NCBI GenBank assembly: GCA_040880065.1
Contig: JBBDJE010000046.1
Location: 21,372 to 85,371 of the forward strand
Source: Abyssibius sp040880065
GTDB lineage: Bacteria > Pseudomonadota > Alphaproteobacteria > Rhodobacterales > Rhodobacteraceae
DNA length: 64,000 nucleotides
Direction: 5' to 3'
This document shows positions 26,393 to 33,922 of this stretch, piece by piece (position 1 is the stretch's first letter; each line of letters starts with the position of its first letter). Below the pieces are notes generated by a model. The model saw only the letters and a program-made list of their open reading frames with translations, was not told the origin of the DNA and did no database searches. Made by a program: the position numbers and the translations under genes.

Positions 26393-27658
26393 ATGACGCA
26401 ATTTTCCGACCTCGGGCTCGCGCCCAACCTGCTGAACGCCATCACCGCGATGGGCTATACAGAAGCGACGCCAATACAGGCACAGGCGATCCCCGAAATT
26501 CTGAAGGGCCGCGACCTGATGGGCCTGGCCCAAACCGGCACCGGCAAGACCGCGGCCTTTGGCCTGCCGCTGGTGCAGCGCCTTATGCCATTGCCCGACC
26601 GCCCTGCGCCCAAATCGGTGCGCGCGCTTATTCTGGCCCCGACGCGTGAGCTGACAACGCAGATTTTTGATAATCTGCGCGCCATGACCAAAAACTCGCA
26701 TCTGCGCATCAACATGGTCATTGGCGGGGCATCGTTGCACCGTCAGGCACAAAACCTGTCACGCGGCACCGATATTCTGGTTGCAACGCCCGGCCGGTTG
26801 ATCGACCTGCTCGAGCGCCGCGACGTGCGCCTTGATGCTGCCGATTATCTGGTGCTCGACGAGGCCGACCAGATGCTCGACATGGGGTTCATCCACGCCC
26901 TGCGCCGCATTGCCAAACTGCTGCCGACCAAGCGCCAGACCCTGCTGTTTTCCGCCACCATGCCCAAGCTTATGGCTGAACTGGCGCAAACCTATCTGAC
27001 AGACCCGGTGCGCGTGCAGGTCTCGCCCCCCGGCAAGGCTGCCGACAAGGTGCGCCAGTCGGTGCATTTCGTCAGCCAAAAAGGCAAATACACGCTGCTG
27101 CGCGAGTTGCTCAGCGCCAACCCCGATGATTTGTCGCTGATCTTCGCGCGCACCAAGCATGGTGCCGAAAAGCTGATGAAGCTGCTGGTGAGCCATGACT
27201 TCAAAGCCATTTCCATTCACGGCAACAAAAGCCAGAACCAGCGTGATCGCGCGCTCAAGGGGTTCAAATCGGGCGAGTTCCGCATTCTGGTGGCCACCGA
27301 TGTCGCCGCGCGTGGGATCGACATTCCCGATGTCAGCCATGTCTATAACTATGACCTGCCCGACGTGGCCGAGAACTATGTGCACCGTATCGGGCGCACC
27401 GCGCGGGCGGGCAAGGGCGGCGAGGCTGTGGCGCTCTGCGCGCCGACCGAAAACAAGACCCTGCGCGAGATCGAAAAGCTCATGAAGATCGAGATCGAAA
27501 CCGCCAGCGGCGTGATGCAGCCCGACGAGGATGCGCCCAAGCAGCAGCGCGGCGGTGGTGGCGGCGGTCGTCGTGGCGGGCAGGGGCGACCCGGCATCGC
27601 ACCATTGGCCAAACCGAAATCTGCACAAGGCCGTCCGCGCCGTCGCAAGACTGCCTGA
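26393..27658 (+). CDS. DEAD-box ATP-dependent RNA helicase (RhlE-like)
   Basis: A 421-residue DEAD-box helicase starting MTQFSDLGL, AAGGA seven bases upstream. In order: Q motif A-T-P-I-Q-A-Q-A-I-P, motif I A-Q-T-G-T-G-K-T, P-T-R-E-L, the DEAD box as V-L-D-E-A-D (DEAD) near residue 157, S-A-T, and in the second RecA domain A-T-D-V-A-A-R-G-I-D and H-R-I-G-R-T-A-R. The C-terminus is a basic, glycine/arginine-rich tail with G-G-G-G-G-G-R-R-G-G, suited to RNA binding. Likely role in rRNA or mRNA structure remodelling, often cold-related. Confidence 0.93.
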   Translation: MTQFSDLGLAPNLLNAITAMGYTEATPIQAQAIPEILKGRDLMGLAQTGTGKTAAFGLPLVQRLMPLPDRPAPKSVRALILAPTRELTTQIFDNLRAMTKNSHLRINMVIGGASLHRQAQNLSRGTDILVATPGRLIDLLERRDVRLDAADYLVLDEADQMLDMGFIHALRRIAKLLPTKRQTLLFSATMPKLMAELAQTYLTDPVRVQVSPPGKAADKVRQSVHFVSQKGKYTLLRELLSANPDDLSLIFARTKHGAEKLMKLLVSHDFKAISIHGNKSQNQRDRALKGFKSGEFRILVATDVAARGIDIPDVSHVYNYDLPDVAENYVHRIGRTARAGKGGEAVALCAPTENKTLREIEKLMKIEIETASGVMQPDEDAPKQQRGGGGGGRRGGQGRPGIAPLAKPKSAQGRPRRRKTA

Positions 27659-27670
27659 AGGGCTGAACCG

Positions 27671-28660
27671 CTAGAATGTTGCCAAGGCCGCCGCGAGGCG
27701 GCCTTGTGCGTTTCCGGGCAAACCCAGCCGCAGCCAGTCGGGCGCATAGGGGAATGTGCGTGTCCAGATATGCTGGCGCGCGAGGTGTTCGTGCAGTTTT
27801 GCCGCCCGCTCATGCGCGACCGTCACAAATAGTGGCGTTTGGCCAATAGATTTTGCACCGGTTGTAGCAAGCATGTCGCGCAGTTCGCGCGCATCATCTG
27901 CCAGCTTTGCCTGCATATCGGCCTTCCATTGGGTATCGGCGAGCGCTGTAATTCCGGCTTCGATTGCTGGACCGCTTACGGCCCAAAGCCCGAAGGCGCG
28001 GCTCAGGCGCTCGATCAACCCCGCCTCTCCGAGGGCAAAGCCCAGCCGCAGCCCTGCCAGCCCGAAAAACTTGCCAAAGCTTCGCAGGATGATCAGCCGG
28101 TCATGCCCGGCCAAATCGGCCAGCGAAAGCGCCGGCACGGCATCAACAAAGCTTTCATCGACAATGACAATCGCACCCTCGCCAAGCCAGCCTAGCAGCG
28201 TGGCACGACTCCAGCAGCGGCCATCGGGGTTGTTGGGGTTTACAACAAGGCGGATCGGGCCGGTTGGTGTGCCGGTTTCGCTCACTGCAAACCCGTGCGC
28301 CCGGAATGTTGCCGCATGCTCGTTATAGGTAGGGCTGGCTATGCTGACGGGCAGGTCTGGCAGCACCTTTGGCAGCGCCTCGATCAAGGCCTGCGCACCG
28401 GGGGCGGGAAGAATGCCAGCCCCGTCCGGCAGGCCGTAAGCCTTGCGCGCTACATCACACAAAACACTCAGCCGCCCCGCATCGGGCAGGGCGGTAAAGG
28501 CGCGCTCGGGCAATGTGCCAAGCGGATAGGCATGCGGGTTAATGCCGGTGGACAGGTCAAGCCAGTTCGCCATTGTGCCGCCATATTGCGCGATAGCGGC
28601 GGACAAATTGCCGCCATGGTCGCGCACAGGGCGCAAATCGGTCGCTGGGAAGCTTTGCAA
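27671..28660 (-). CDS. cobC: Threonine-phosphate decarboxylase (CobC/CobD-type aminotransferase fold)
   Basis: A 329-residue PLP enzyme of the aminotransferase fold. It has R-D-H-G-G-N-L near the start, L-S-T-G-I-N-P, the N-P-N-N-P-D-G loop, V-D-E-S-F and the PLP lysine in S-F-G-K-F-F-G-L. It decarboxylates L-threonine O-3-phosphate to (R)-1-amino-2-propanol phosphate, the nucleotide-loop linker of cobalamin. The start is uncertain: TTG at 28660 is used, but GTG eleven codons later gives the common V/M-R-D-H-G-G-N start. It diverges from a threonine kinase gene that would make its substrate. Confidence 0.87.
   Translation of the reverse strand: MQSFPATDLRPVRDHGGNLSAAIAQYGGTMANWLDLSTGINPHAYPLGTLPERAFTALPDAGRLSVLCDVARKAYGLPDGAGILPAPGAQALIEALPKVLPDLPVSIASPTYNEHAATFRAHGFAVSETGTPTGPIRLVVNPNNPDGRCWSRATLLGWLGEGAIVIVDESFVDAVPALSLADLAGHDRLIILRSFGKFFGLAGLRLGFALGEAGLIERLSRAFGLWAVSGPAIEAGITALADTQWKADMQAKLADDARELRDMLATTGAKSIGQTPLFVTVAHERAAKLHEHLARQHIWTRTFPYAPDWLRLGLPGNAQGRLAAALATF
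27683..27706 (+). terminator. Candidate hairpin terminator of the helicase, inside the cobC 3' end
   Basis: Perfect ten-base stem CAAGGCCGCC/GGCGGCCTTG with a GCGA loop, 25 bases after the helicase stop and inside the last codons of the convergent cobC gene. Only a weak T-rich tail follows. The overlap with coding sequence means the pairing could be incidental to Ala/Arg/Leu codons. Confidence 0.4.
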
Positions 28661-28689
28661 GGGGCTGACTTTCGCGCTAGAGCAAGTGC

Positions 28690-29508
28690 ATGGAAATTTG
28701 CGCCCCTTCTAGCCCGGCAATGCCCGCCACTCAAGCGCGGGTCGCACGCGTTTGTGGCCATTTGGGCGAGTTGGTGCAGGGGCGGTTCGGCGCTGGCGGG
28801 CCCTTGGCGCTGGTAACCTTGCCCTGTGATGGGGTTGAGGTGCATGCGCGTTTTGGCCCGAACACATCGCCGCTGGCTGCTATAATGGCCGCGCGGTTGG
28901 GCCATGACAATGCGCAAATCAGCGTTGAGGCCAATGTGCCCCCCGGTTGTGGTGCGGGTGTGTCGACCGCCACGCTGCTGGCCACGTTGCGGCTTTTGGC
29001 CCCCGGCTTGTCGGCTGAAGCTGAATCGGCGCATTTGCTGGCGGTTGAAGGCGCGGTTGATCCGCTGGCCTTTGCGCCCGCGCCACCGCGCATTTGGGCC
29101 AGCCGCCGGGCGCAAACGCTGGAACTGTTGCCGGTTTTCCCGCGCATGGTGGTGGTTGGCGGGTTTGACGGGCCGGGGCAACTCACCAACCCGGCCGATG
29201 AGAACTTCCCCGATATGTCGGCAGCCTTTGCCTTGTTGCGCCTGCCCACACCCGCCAGAATCGGGCAGGCCGCCAGCATCTCGGCGCTTGCCAACCAGCA
29301 GCGCAACCCGCGCCCGAACTGGGGTGCGGCGCAAGAACTGGCCGCTGAAACCGGCGCGCTGGGCATTGCCGTGGCGCATACGGGGGCTGCACTTAGCCTG
29401 TTATTCGCACCCGGCGCGGCGGGCATTGGGCGAGCACAAGCCGGGCTGGACGCGCTTGGCCTTAGTCATGTGATGCGCTTTGAATTCGGCCAAGGCGCGC
29501 AGCTATGA
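28690..29508 (+). CDS. GHMP-family L-threonine kinase (PduX/BluE type)
   Basis: A 272-residue GHMP kinase-like protein. The N-terminal V-C-G-H-L-G-E-L-V-Q-G motif and the glycine-rich ATP loop P-P-G-C-G-A-G-V-S-T near residue 84 are typical of the PduX/BluE subgroup, which phosphorylates L-threonine for cobalamin side-chain synthesis. It overlaps the following cbiD by ATGA and is 29 bases from the divergent cobC, whose substrate it would supply. A second ATG ten codons downstream is an alternative start. No clear ribosome binding site precedes either. Confidence 0.82.
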   Translation: MEICAPSSPAMPATQARVARVCGHLGELVQGRFGAGGPLALVTLPCDGVEVHARFGPNTSPLAAIMAARLGHDNAQISVEANVPPGCGAGVSTATLLATLRLLAPGLSAEAESAHLLAVEGAVDPLAFAPAPPRIWASRRAQTLELLPVFPRMVVVGGFDGPGQLTNPADENFPDMSAAFALLRLPTPARIGQAASISALANQQRNPRPNWGAAQELAAETGALGIAVAHTGAALSLLFAPGAAGIGRAQAGLDALGLSHVMRFEFGQGAQL

Positions 29509-30566
29509 GCGAAGCCCCCAAAAAGCTGCGCACCGGCTGGACCACCGGCACCTGCGCTGCGGCTGCTGCCAAAGCCGCCACACAGGCGTTGCTGGGCGGG
29601 CATTTCCCCAAAACCGTGCAAATTACGCTGCCCAAAGGGCAACAGCCGGAATTTGCGCTTTCCATGCAGGTGCTGGGCGATGGCTGGGCGCAGGCGGGCA
29701 TTATCAAAGACGCGGGCGACGACCCCGATGTCACCCATGGTGCCGAAATCCGCGCCCGTATCAGCCATGGCGCGCCCGGTTCGGGGCTGGTTTTCGTGGC
29801 GGGCGAAGGTGTTGGTACCGTCACCAAACCCGGCCTGCCGCTTGGCGTGGGCGAGCCTGCCATAAACCCCGTGCCGCGCCTGATGATCGACGCCGCAATA
29901 GTCGAGGTGCTCGGTGGGGCCGCGCCCGACCTGATCGTTGAAATCTCCATTCCCGACGGGGCCGAGATTGCGCTCAAAACCTGGAACGGGCGGCTGGGAA
30001 TCAAGGGCGGGTTGTCGATTCTCGGCACCACGGGCATCGTGCGCCCGTTTTCCTGCGCGGCGTGGATTGCCTCAATCCATCGCGGCATAGATGTAGTGCG
30101 TGCCGAAGGGCGTAACCATGTGATTGCCGCAACCGGCAACGCCTCAGAGGCGGGGGCGCGCAAGCTGACCGGGCTTGATGAAACAGCCTGTCTGGATATG
30201 GGCGATTTTGCGGGTGGTGTGCTGAAATACCTGCGCCGCCACCCGATAGCGCGGCTTACATTGGCGGGCGGCATTGGCAAGCTGACCAAACTGGCGCAAG
30301 GGGCGATGGATTTGCATTCGGCCCGTTCACAGGTCGATTTTTCCGCCCTTGCCACCCTTGGCGCAGAGGCGGGGCTGGACCCGGAACCGATTGCCCGCGC
30401 CGAAACCGCGCTAGCCGCGCTGACGATTGGCGGCGCGCCTTTGGCGATGCAGGTCGCCCGTGCCGCCCGCGCTCAGGCGCTTGCCACCCTCGCGCCTGCC
30501 AAAGTTGCCGTGCAAGTGCTGGTCTGTGACCGCGCTGGCACGATCATCGCGGATACGGGGTTTTGA
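29505..30566 (+). CDS. cbiD: Cobalt-precorrin-5B (C1)-methyltransferase CbiD
   Basis: A 353-residue CbiD protein. Diagnostic motifs are R-T-G-W-T-T-G-T-C-A-A-A-A-A-K-A near residue 9, K-D-A-G-D-D-P-D-V-T-H-G near residue 68, G-E-G-V-G-T-V-T-K-P-G-L and P-A-I-N-P-V-P-R. It methylates C1 of the corrin ring. CbiD is the ring-contraction partner of the anaerobic route but in many alphaproteobacteria stands in for CobF in an otherwise aerobic set; cobN and cobK in the same cluster fit that. It overlaps both neighbours. Confidence 0.92.
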   Translation: MSEAPKKLRTGWTTGTCAAAAAKAATQALLGGHFPKTVQITLPKGQQPEFALSMQVLGDGWAQAGIIKDAGDDPDVTHGAEIRARISHGAPGSGLVFVAGEGVGTVTKPGLPLGVGEPAINPVPRLMIDAAIVEVLGGAAPDLIVEISIPDGAEIALKTWNGRLGIKGGLSILGTTGIVRPFSCAAWIASIHRGIDVVRAEGRNHVIAATGNASEAGARKLTGLDETACLDMGDFAGGVLKYLRRHPIARLTLAGGIGKLTKLAQGAMDLHSARSQVDFSALATLGAEAGLDPEPIARAETALAALTIGGAPLAMQVARAARAQALATLAPAKVAVQVLVCDRAGTIIADTGF

Positions 30567-31300
30567 TGCGGGTCTTGTTGCTTGGGGGCACGGAAGGGGC
30601 GCGGGAACTGGCCGCGCTGCTCGCCGCGCAAGGCATTGACGCAACCCTGTCGCTGGCGAGCCTGTCGCTGGCGGGCCTGTCGCTGGCGGGCGTGACCGAA
30701 GCCGCGCACAACCCCCTGCCACAGCGCAGCGGCGGGTTTGGCGGGGTGGCGGGCCTTTGTGCTTACATCCGCGCGCAATCCATTACCCATATCATAGACG
30801 CCACCCACCCGTTCGCCGCACAAATGAGCCGCCATGCCGCCGCCGCGAGCGCAAAAACCGGCGTGCGGCTGCTGCGCCTTACCCGCCCCGACTGGGCGCT
30901 GCGCCCGCATTGGCAAGCGGTGGCCAGCCTTGCAGATGCCGCCGCGGCGCTGCCCAAAGGCGCGCGCGTTTTCCTGACCGTTGGCAGCCAGTCGCTTGCC
31001 GCCTTTCAGGCGCGCGACCTGTGGTGCCTGACCCGCTCGATCCAGCCGCCCGCCACGCACCTGTTAGGCGAGGTTGTTCTGGCCCGCCCGCCCTTCACAC
31101 TGGCCGGTGAAGTTGCGCTGATGCGCCAGCACGCCATCACGCATCTGGTGTGCAAAAACGCCGGCGGCAACCAGACCGCAGCCAAGCTGGACGCAGCCGA
31201 CCAGCTCGGGATTAAGGTTGTCATCATCACCCGCCCCGTGCTAGCGCCTGCCCCCGAATGGGCCACGCCCGAAACCTTGCTTGGGGCGCTTTTGCAATGA
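30566..31300 (+). CDS. cobK: Precorrin-6A/cobalt-precorrin-6A reductase CobK
   Basis: A 244-residue reductase with the N-terminal nucleotide-binding motif V-L-L-L-G-G-T-E-G-A, the S-L-A-G-V and G-G-F-G-G-V-A-G-L segments, I-D-A-T-H-P-F-A-A-Q-M-S and the late C-K-N-A-G-G. It reduces precorrin-6A to precorrin-6B with NADPH. The start is the ATG of TGATG at the cbiD stop. An in-frame tandem repeat enlarges the stretch before S-L-A-G-V by about ten residues. Its end overlaps the DUF1636 gene by four bases. Confidence 0.88.
   Translation: MRVLLLGGTEGARELAALLAAQGIDATLSLASLSLAGLSLAGVTEAAHNPLPQRSGGFGGVAGLCAYIRAQSITHIIDATHPFAAQMSRHAAAASAKTGVRLLRLTRPDWALRPHWQAVASLADAAAALPKGARVFLTVGSQSLAAFQARDLWCLTRSIQPPATHLLGEVVLARPPFTLAGEVALMRQHAITHLVCKNAGGNQTAAKLDAADQLGIKVVIITRPVLAPAPEWATPETLLGALLQ
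30647..30691 (+). repeat. Three tandem 15-bp copies inside cobK
   Basis: CTGTCGCTGGCG(A/G)GC repeated three times without gap (first copy has one difference). It encodes LSLAS-LSLAG-LSLAG. Being a multiple of three, changes in copy number keep the frame. The motif SLAG is itself conserved in the family, so the repeat looks like recent duplication of a functional segment. Confidence 0.9.
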
Positions 31301-31665
31301 CCACAACCATCCTTGTTTGCGATACCTGCCGCTTTTCGGCGGAAGAAAAGCTGTGTGGCGAAAAAACCGGTGGCGAAATTCTGGGCGCGCTCATCGCCGC
31401 CCGCCTGCCCGAAGGCGTGAAAATGCGCCACCATTCCTGCCTGATGGGCTGCGAGCACCACTGCAACCTCGCCATCCGCGCCCCCGGCAAACTCACCTAT
31501 GTGCTTGGAAGCTTCGAGCCCAACAAGGACGCCGCCGAGGCCGTAACGGAATTCGCCGCCAAATTCCACGCATCCGAAACAGGCCGCGTGCCGTTCAAGG
31601 AATGGCCGGTTGGCGTGAAAGGGCATTTCGTAAGCCGGATGCCACCGATCGAGGAGGATGGGTGA
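31297..31665 (+). CDS. DUF1636 (cysteine-rich, cobalamin-cluster) protein
   Basis: A 122-residue protein starting MTTTILVCDTC. Cysteines are arranged as C-D-T-C near the start, a further C-G-E in the first third, and H-H-S-C-L-M-G-C-E-H-H-C-N around residues 46-58, suggesting an iron-sulfur or metal site, as in thioredoxin-like ferredoxins. DUF1636 genes are regularly found beside cobalamin and cobW genes in alphaproteobacteria; no reaction is established. It overlaps cobK by ATGA and is the last gene of that operon. Confidence 0.8.
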   Translation: MTTTILVCDTCRFSAEEKLCGEKTGGEILGALIAARLPEGVKMRHHSCLMGCEHHCNLAIRAPGKLTYVLGSFEPNKDAAEAVTEFAAKFHASETGRVPFKEWPVGVKGHFVSRMPPIEEDG

Positions 31666-31726
31666 GGCCACCAACGCTGGACTGCCGCCTCGGGCGTTGC
31701 AAGCGGACCCTATTACCGGGCCGATG

Positions 31727-32485
31727 CTACCGCAATTTGACCCCGGTTTTTGAAACGATCGCCGCTTTGCGCCACGGTGCCCCGCGCATTACGGATGCGT
31801 ATTCCTGTGCATAGTCGCGATACTGATCATTTGTCACTGCAAACGAAATTGGAAGATGTTTAAGCGTTTCAAGAACGTATTTATCGGCCTGAACCCCGCT
31901 TGGAACCACATAAATTTCATCGCGCGCCAGCCCAAAAATATCATGGAGCAATGCGGCAGAGTGATTGTCGCTGCTGGGGAAAGCGCCATGTTCGTTGAGC
32001 GTATAAAAAATATTCGCATCAAAGAAACAGACAATGCGGTAACCTTCGGTGCGAAGTTTATATGCGAGTTCTCCAAGTGGCTGGGCATCCAATCCATTGG
32101 CGCGGCCAAAGTGGTAAATGTTGCTTCCATCAAATATGGCCGTTTTCGCATCCAGTCGCAGAGCGCGCATAAATCCCTGGCGATCATTTTCCAGCAGGAA
32201 ATGTGATTTGCCACGTGGCGTTTTTCGTGGACGTTTATTGCTTTTATGCAGGTAGGAGGCAAAAAGCCAAAAGATCGTTAGAGCCACCAAAAGGGCATAC
32301 AACACGCCCGTTTCGATGTTAGGTCGCATCAAAAACCACCAGATGGGCAGTGCGAAAATCGCGGTAAGCAGGGTTAAACTGAGCAATAAATATGCAGTGC
32401 TTCGCAACCTCATACCAAAATCGTTCGGGGCGTTCACAGGCTTGGCAGGTGTTAAAATATCGCCCAACGTAATCGGTTCGTGCAT
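31727..32485 (-). CDS. Membrane-anchored NYN/Zc3h12a-type ribonuclease-like protein
   Basis: A 252-residue protein from MHEPITLGD (a TTG six codons earlier is an alternative). Two hydrophobic helices at about residues 30-54 and 60-78 are followed by a basic stretch (K-S-N-K-R-P-R-K-T-P-R) and a PIN/NYN domain. The domain shows I-F-D-G-S-N-I-Y-H, F-F-D-A-N, A-D-K-Y-V-L-E and T-N-D-Q-Y-R-D-Y, the order of acidic motifs seen in Zc3h12a-like RNases. The likely arrangement is a nuclease held on the cytoplasmic face of the inner membrane. It lies alone and opposite to the cobalamin genes. Codon usage is somewhat more AT-rich than its neighbours, so transfer is possible. Confidence 0.72.
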   Translation of the reverse strand: MHEPITLGDILTPAKPVNAPNDFGMRLRSTAYLLLSLTLLTAIFALPIWWFLMRPNIETGVLYALLVALTIFWLFASYLHKSNKRPRKTPRGKSHFLLENDRQGFMRALRLDAKTAIFDGSNIYHFGRANGLDAQPLGELAYKLRTEGYRIVCFFDANIFYTLNEHGAFPSSDNHSAALLHDIFGLARDEIYVVPSGVQADKYVLETLKHLPISFAVTNDQYRDYAQEYASVMRGAPWRKAAIVSKTGVKLR

Positions 32486-32757
32486 ATTGGTAAGGGTCTT
32501 CAAATTGATTTATGTCTAAAAATAGATCCGGATTTTTTAAAAACCATCACGCATCCTAAAGTTGATTTGTCAAGTTAGATTTGTCTTCATGGCTGGGTAA
32601 TTCGCAAAGGATATAGTCCACAGTATTTTCCTGTTTCATGGTATGCGAAACTGGCTCACCCTGCTCTTTGAACAAACCTGTCGCAAACGAACCCCAACGC
32701 GTCTTGCTCAGCTTGACAATCCCCGCCCCTCGCCCCCATACAGAACCTGATGAAAAG
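32486..32757. other. Intergenic region before the riboswitch
   Basis: About 270 bases, AT-richer than the surroundings at its left end, between the start of the NYN gene and the riboswitch. No gene is recognisable. It must contain the promoter of the NYN gene (left) and that of the riboswitch transcript (right). Confidence 0.5.
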
Positions 32758-32945
32758 TTTTCATCCCTCCGGGGGTGAAAAAATGGGAATACGGGATGGG
32801 CCAGCCCACAGGGCACCCAAAGCCGTAGCCGCCCCCGCGACTGTACGTGGCGAGCGCGCACCGGAACCACTGGCCATTTGGTCGGGAAGGGGTGTCAGCG
32901 CGAGGACCCACAAGCCAGGAGACCGGCTTTGCATCGACCTTGAAA
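32758..32945 (+). promoter_or_regulatory. Cobalamin riboswitch
   Basis: Class-typical adenosylcobalamin aptamer. In order: GGGTGAAAAAATGGGAA near 32773-32789, GGGCCAGCCCAC, GCCCCCGCGACTGTACG around 32830-32846, CCACTGG near 32867, GGGAAGG near 32884, GCGCGAGGACCCACA, and the B12 box AGCCAGGAGACCGGCT at 32913-32928. Downstream, CCGTC (32949-32953) can pair with GACGG (32960-32964), just before the GGGAG ribosome binding site of cbtB, so control is probably at translation initiation. The regulated genes are cbtB, cbtA, cobW and cobN. Confidence 0.93.
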
Positions 32946-32980
32946 CCTCCGTCGGGGATGACGGAAACGGGAGATGAGAC

Positions 32981-33148
32981 ATGACGACGAACACACAGGC
33001 GAAAGCCACCTCCACAAACCTTGCCACCATCGTCTTTGTTGCCATTCTGGGCGCAGGGCTGCTGTTTACCGCAGGTTTTGCAAATTCGGCCACCATGCAT
33101 GACAGCGCACATGATTCGCGCCATGCCATCGGCTTTCCCTGCCACTAA
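32981..33148 (+). CDS. cbtB: CbtB, small subunit of putative cobalt transporter
   Basis: A 55-residue protein with one transmembrane helix (about residues 14-33) and the CbtB C-terminal histidine motif H-D-S-R-H-A-x-G-F-P-C-H. The ATG lies 36 bases after the riboswitch aptamer with GGGAG upstream. CbtB and CbtA are predicted to form a cobalt importer controlled by B12 riboswitches; this is a prediction from genome context in the literature, with limited biochemical proof. The cbtA gene starts four bases downstream. Confidence 0.9.
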   Translation: MTTNTQAKATSTNLATIVFVAILGAGLLFTAGFANSATMHDSAHDSRHAIGFPCH

Positions 33149-33151
33149 ACA

Positions 33152-33922
33152 ATGCTTAAAAAACTGGTTGCCAGCGGAATGATCGCTGGCGTTGCGGCGG
33201 GGTTGATAGCCACCTTGCTGCAACTGGTCTTTGTTGTGCCATTGCTGTTTCAGGCAGAACTGTATGAAAGCGGCACGCTGACCCATTTCGCGCAAGCTGG
33301 CCACGACCATCATGCGCCTGCAGAGGCGGATGCCGGGCACGACCATGACAGCCATAGCCATGATGCCGAACCTGTGGTTGAGGCCCAATCGCAAGCCGGA
33401 AACCCGCCTAATGGGTTTGACTTTGTCCGCCACGGGCTGACGCTTTTGTCAAACATCGCGGCGTTTTGCGGCTTTGGCTTATTGCTGGTCGCTGCATTCG
33501 GGCTGGCACAGGGGCAGGGCATTGCCGTTTCCACCCGCATGGGTGCACTTTGGGGCGTGGCCGGGTTCATCGCCTTTCACCTTGCCGCAGGTGCTGGTCT
33601 GCCGCCCGAACTGCCGGGAAATTTCGCTGCCGATTTGCAGGCGCGCCAGATCTGGTGGGTGGGGGCAGGGTTGCTGACCGCGCTCGGGCTTTACAGCTTT
33701 GCCTATATGCGCGGGCTTGGCGGCATTGTGCTGGGGGCGCTGCTGATCGTTCTGCCCCATATCATGGGCGCGCCGCACCCGCACGAATTTGGCGGCCCTG
33801 TTCCGCCGGAACTGATGGCGCTTTTCGTTGCCCGTTCTTACGCTGTTGCTGCAATCACCTGGCTGGTGCTTGGCGCAGTGGCCGGTATGGTCTGGGTGCG
33901 CATCCAATCACAGGAGGCCTAG
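33152..33922 (+). CDS. cbtA: CbtA, membrane subunit of putative cobalt transporter
   Basis: A 256-residue membrane protein with about five helices: one at residues 5-33, then pairs near 96-120, 130-150, 165-205 and 225-250. A histidine-rich periplasmic loop (H-D-H-H near residue 51 and further H-D-H-D-S-H-S-H-D) follows the first helix and likely binds cobalt. The C-terminal P-H-P-H-E-F-G-G region is also conserved in CbtA. It directly abuts cobW. Confidence 0.9.
   Translation: MLKKLVASGMIAGVAAGLIATLLQLVFVVPLLFQAELYESGTLTHFAQAGHDHHAPAEADAGHDHDSHSHDAEPVVEAQSQAGNPPNGFDFVRHGLTLLSNIAAFCGFGLLLVAAFGLAQGQGIAVSTRMGALWGVAGFIAFHLAAGAGLPPELPGNFAADLQARQIWWVGAGLLTALGLYSFAYMRGLGGIVLGALLIVLPHIMGAPHPHEFGGPVPPELMALFVARSYAVAAITWLVLGAVAGMVWVRIQSQEA

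Noticed and set aside
28678..28684. CTAGAGC upstream of the threonine kinase gene as a full palindromic element
   Set aside because: No matching GCTCTAG arm within range; at most a half-element, so not listed as a feature.
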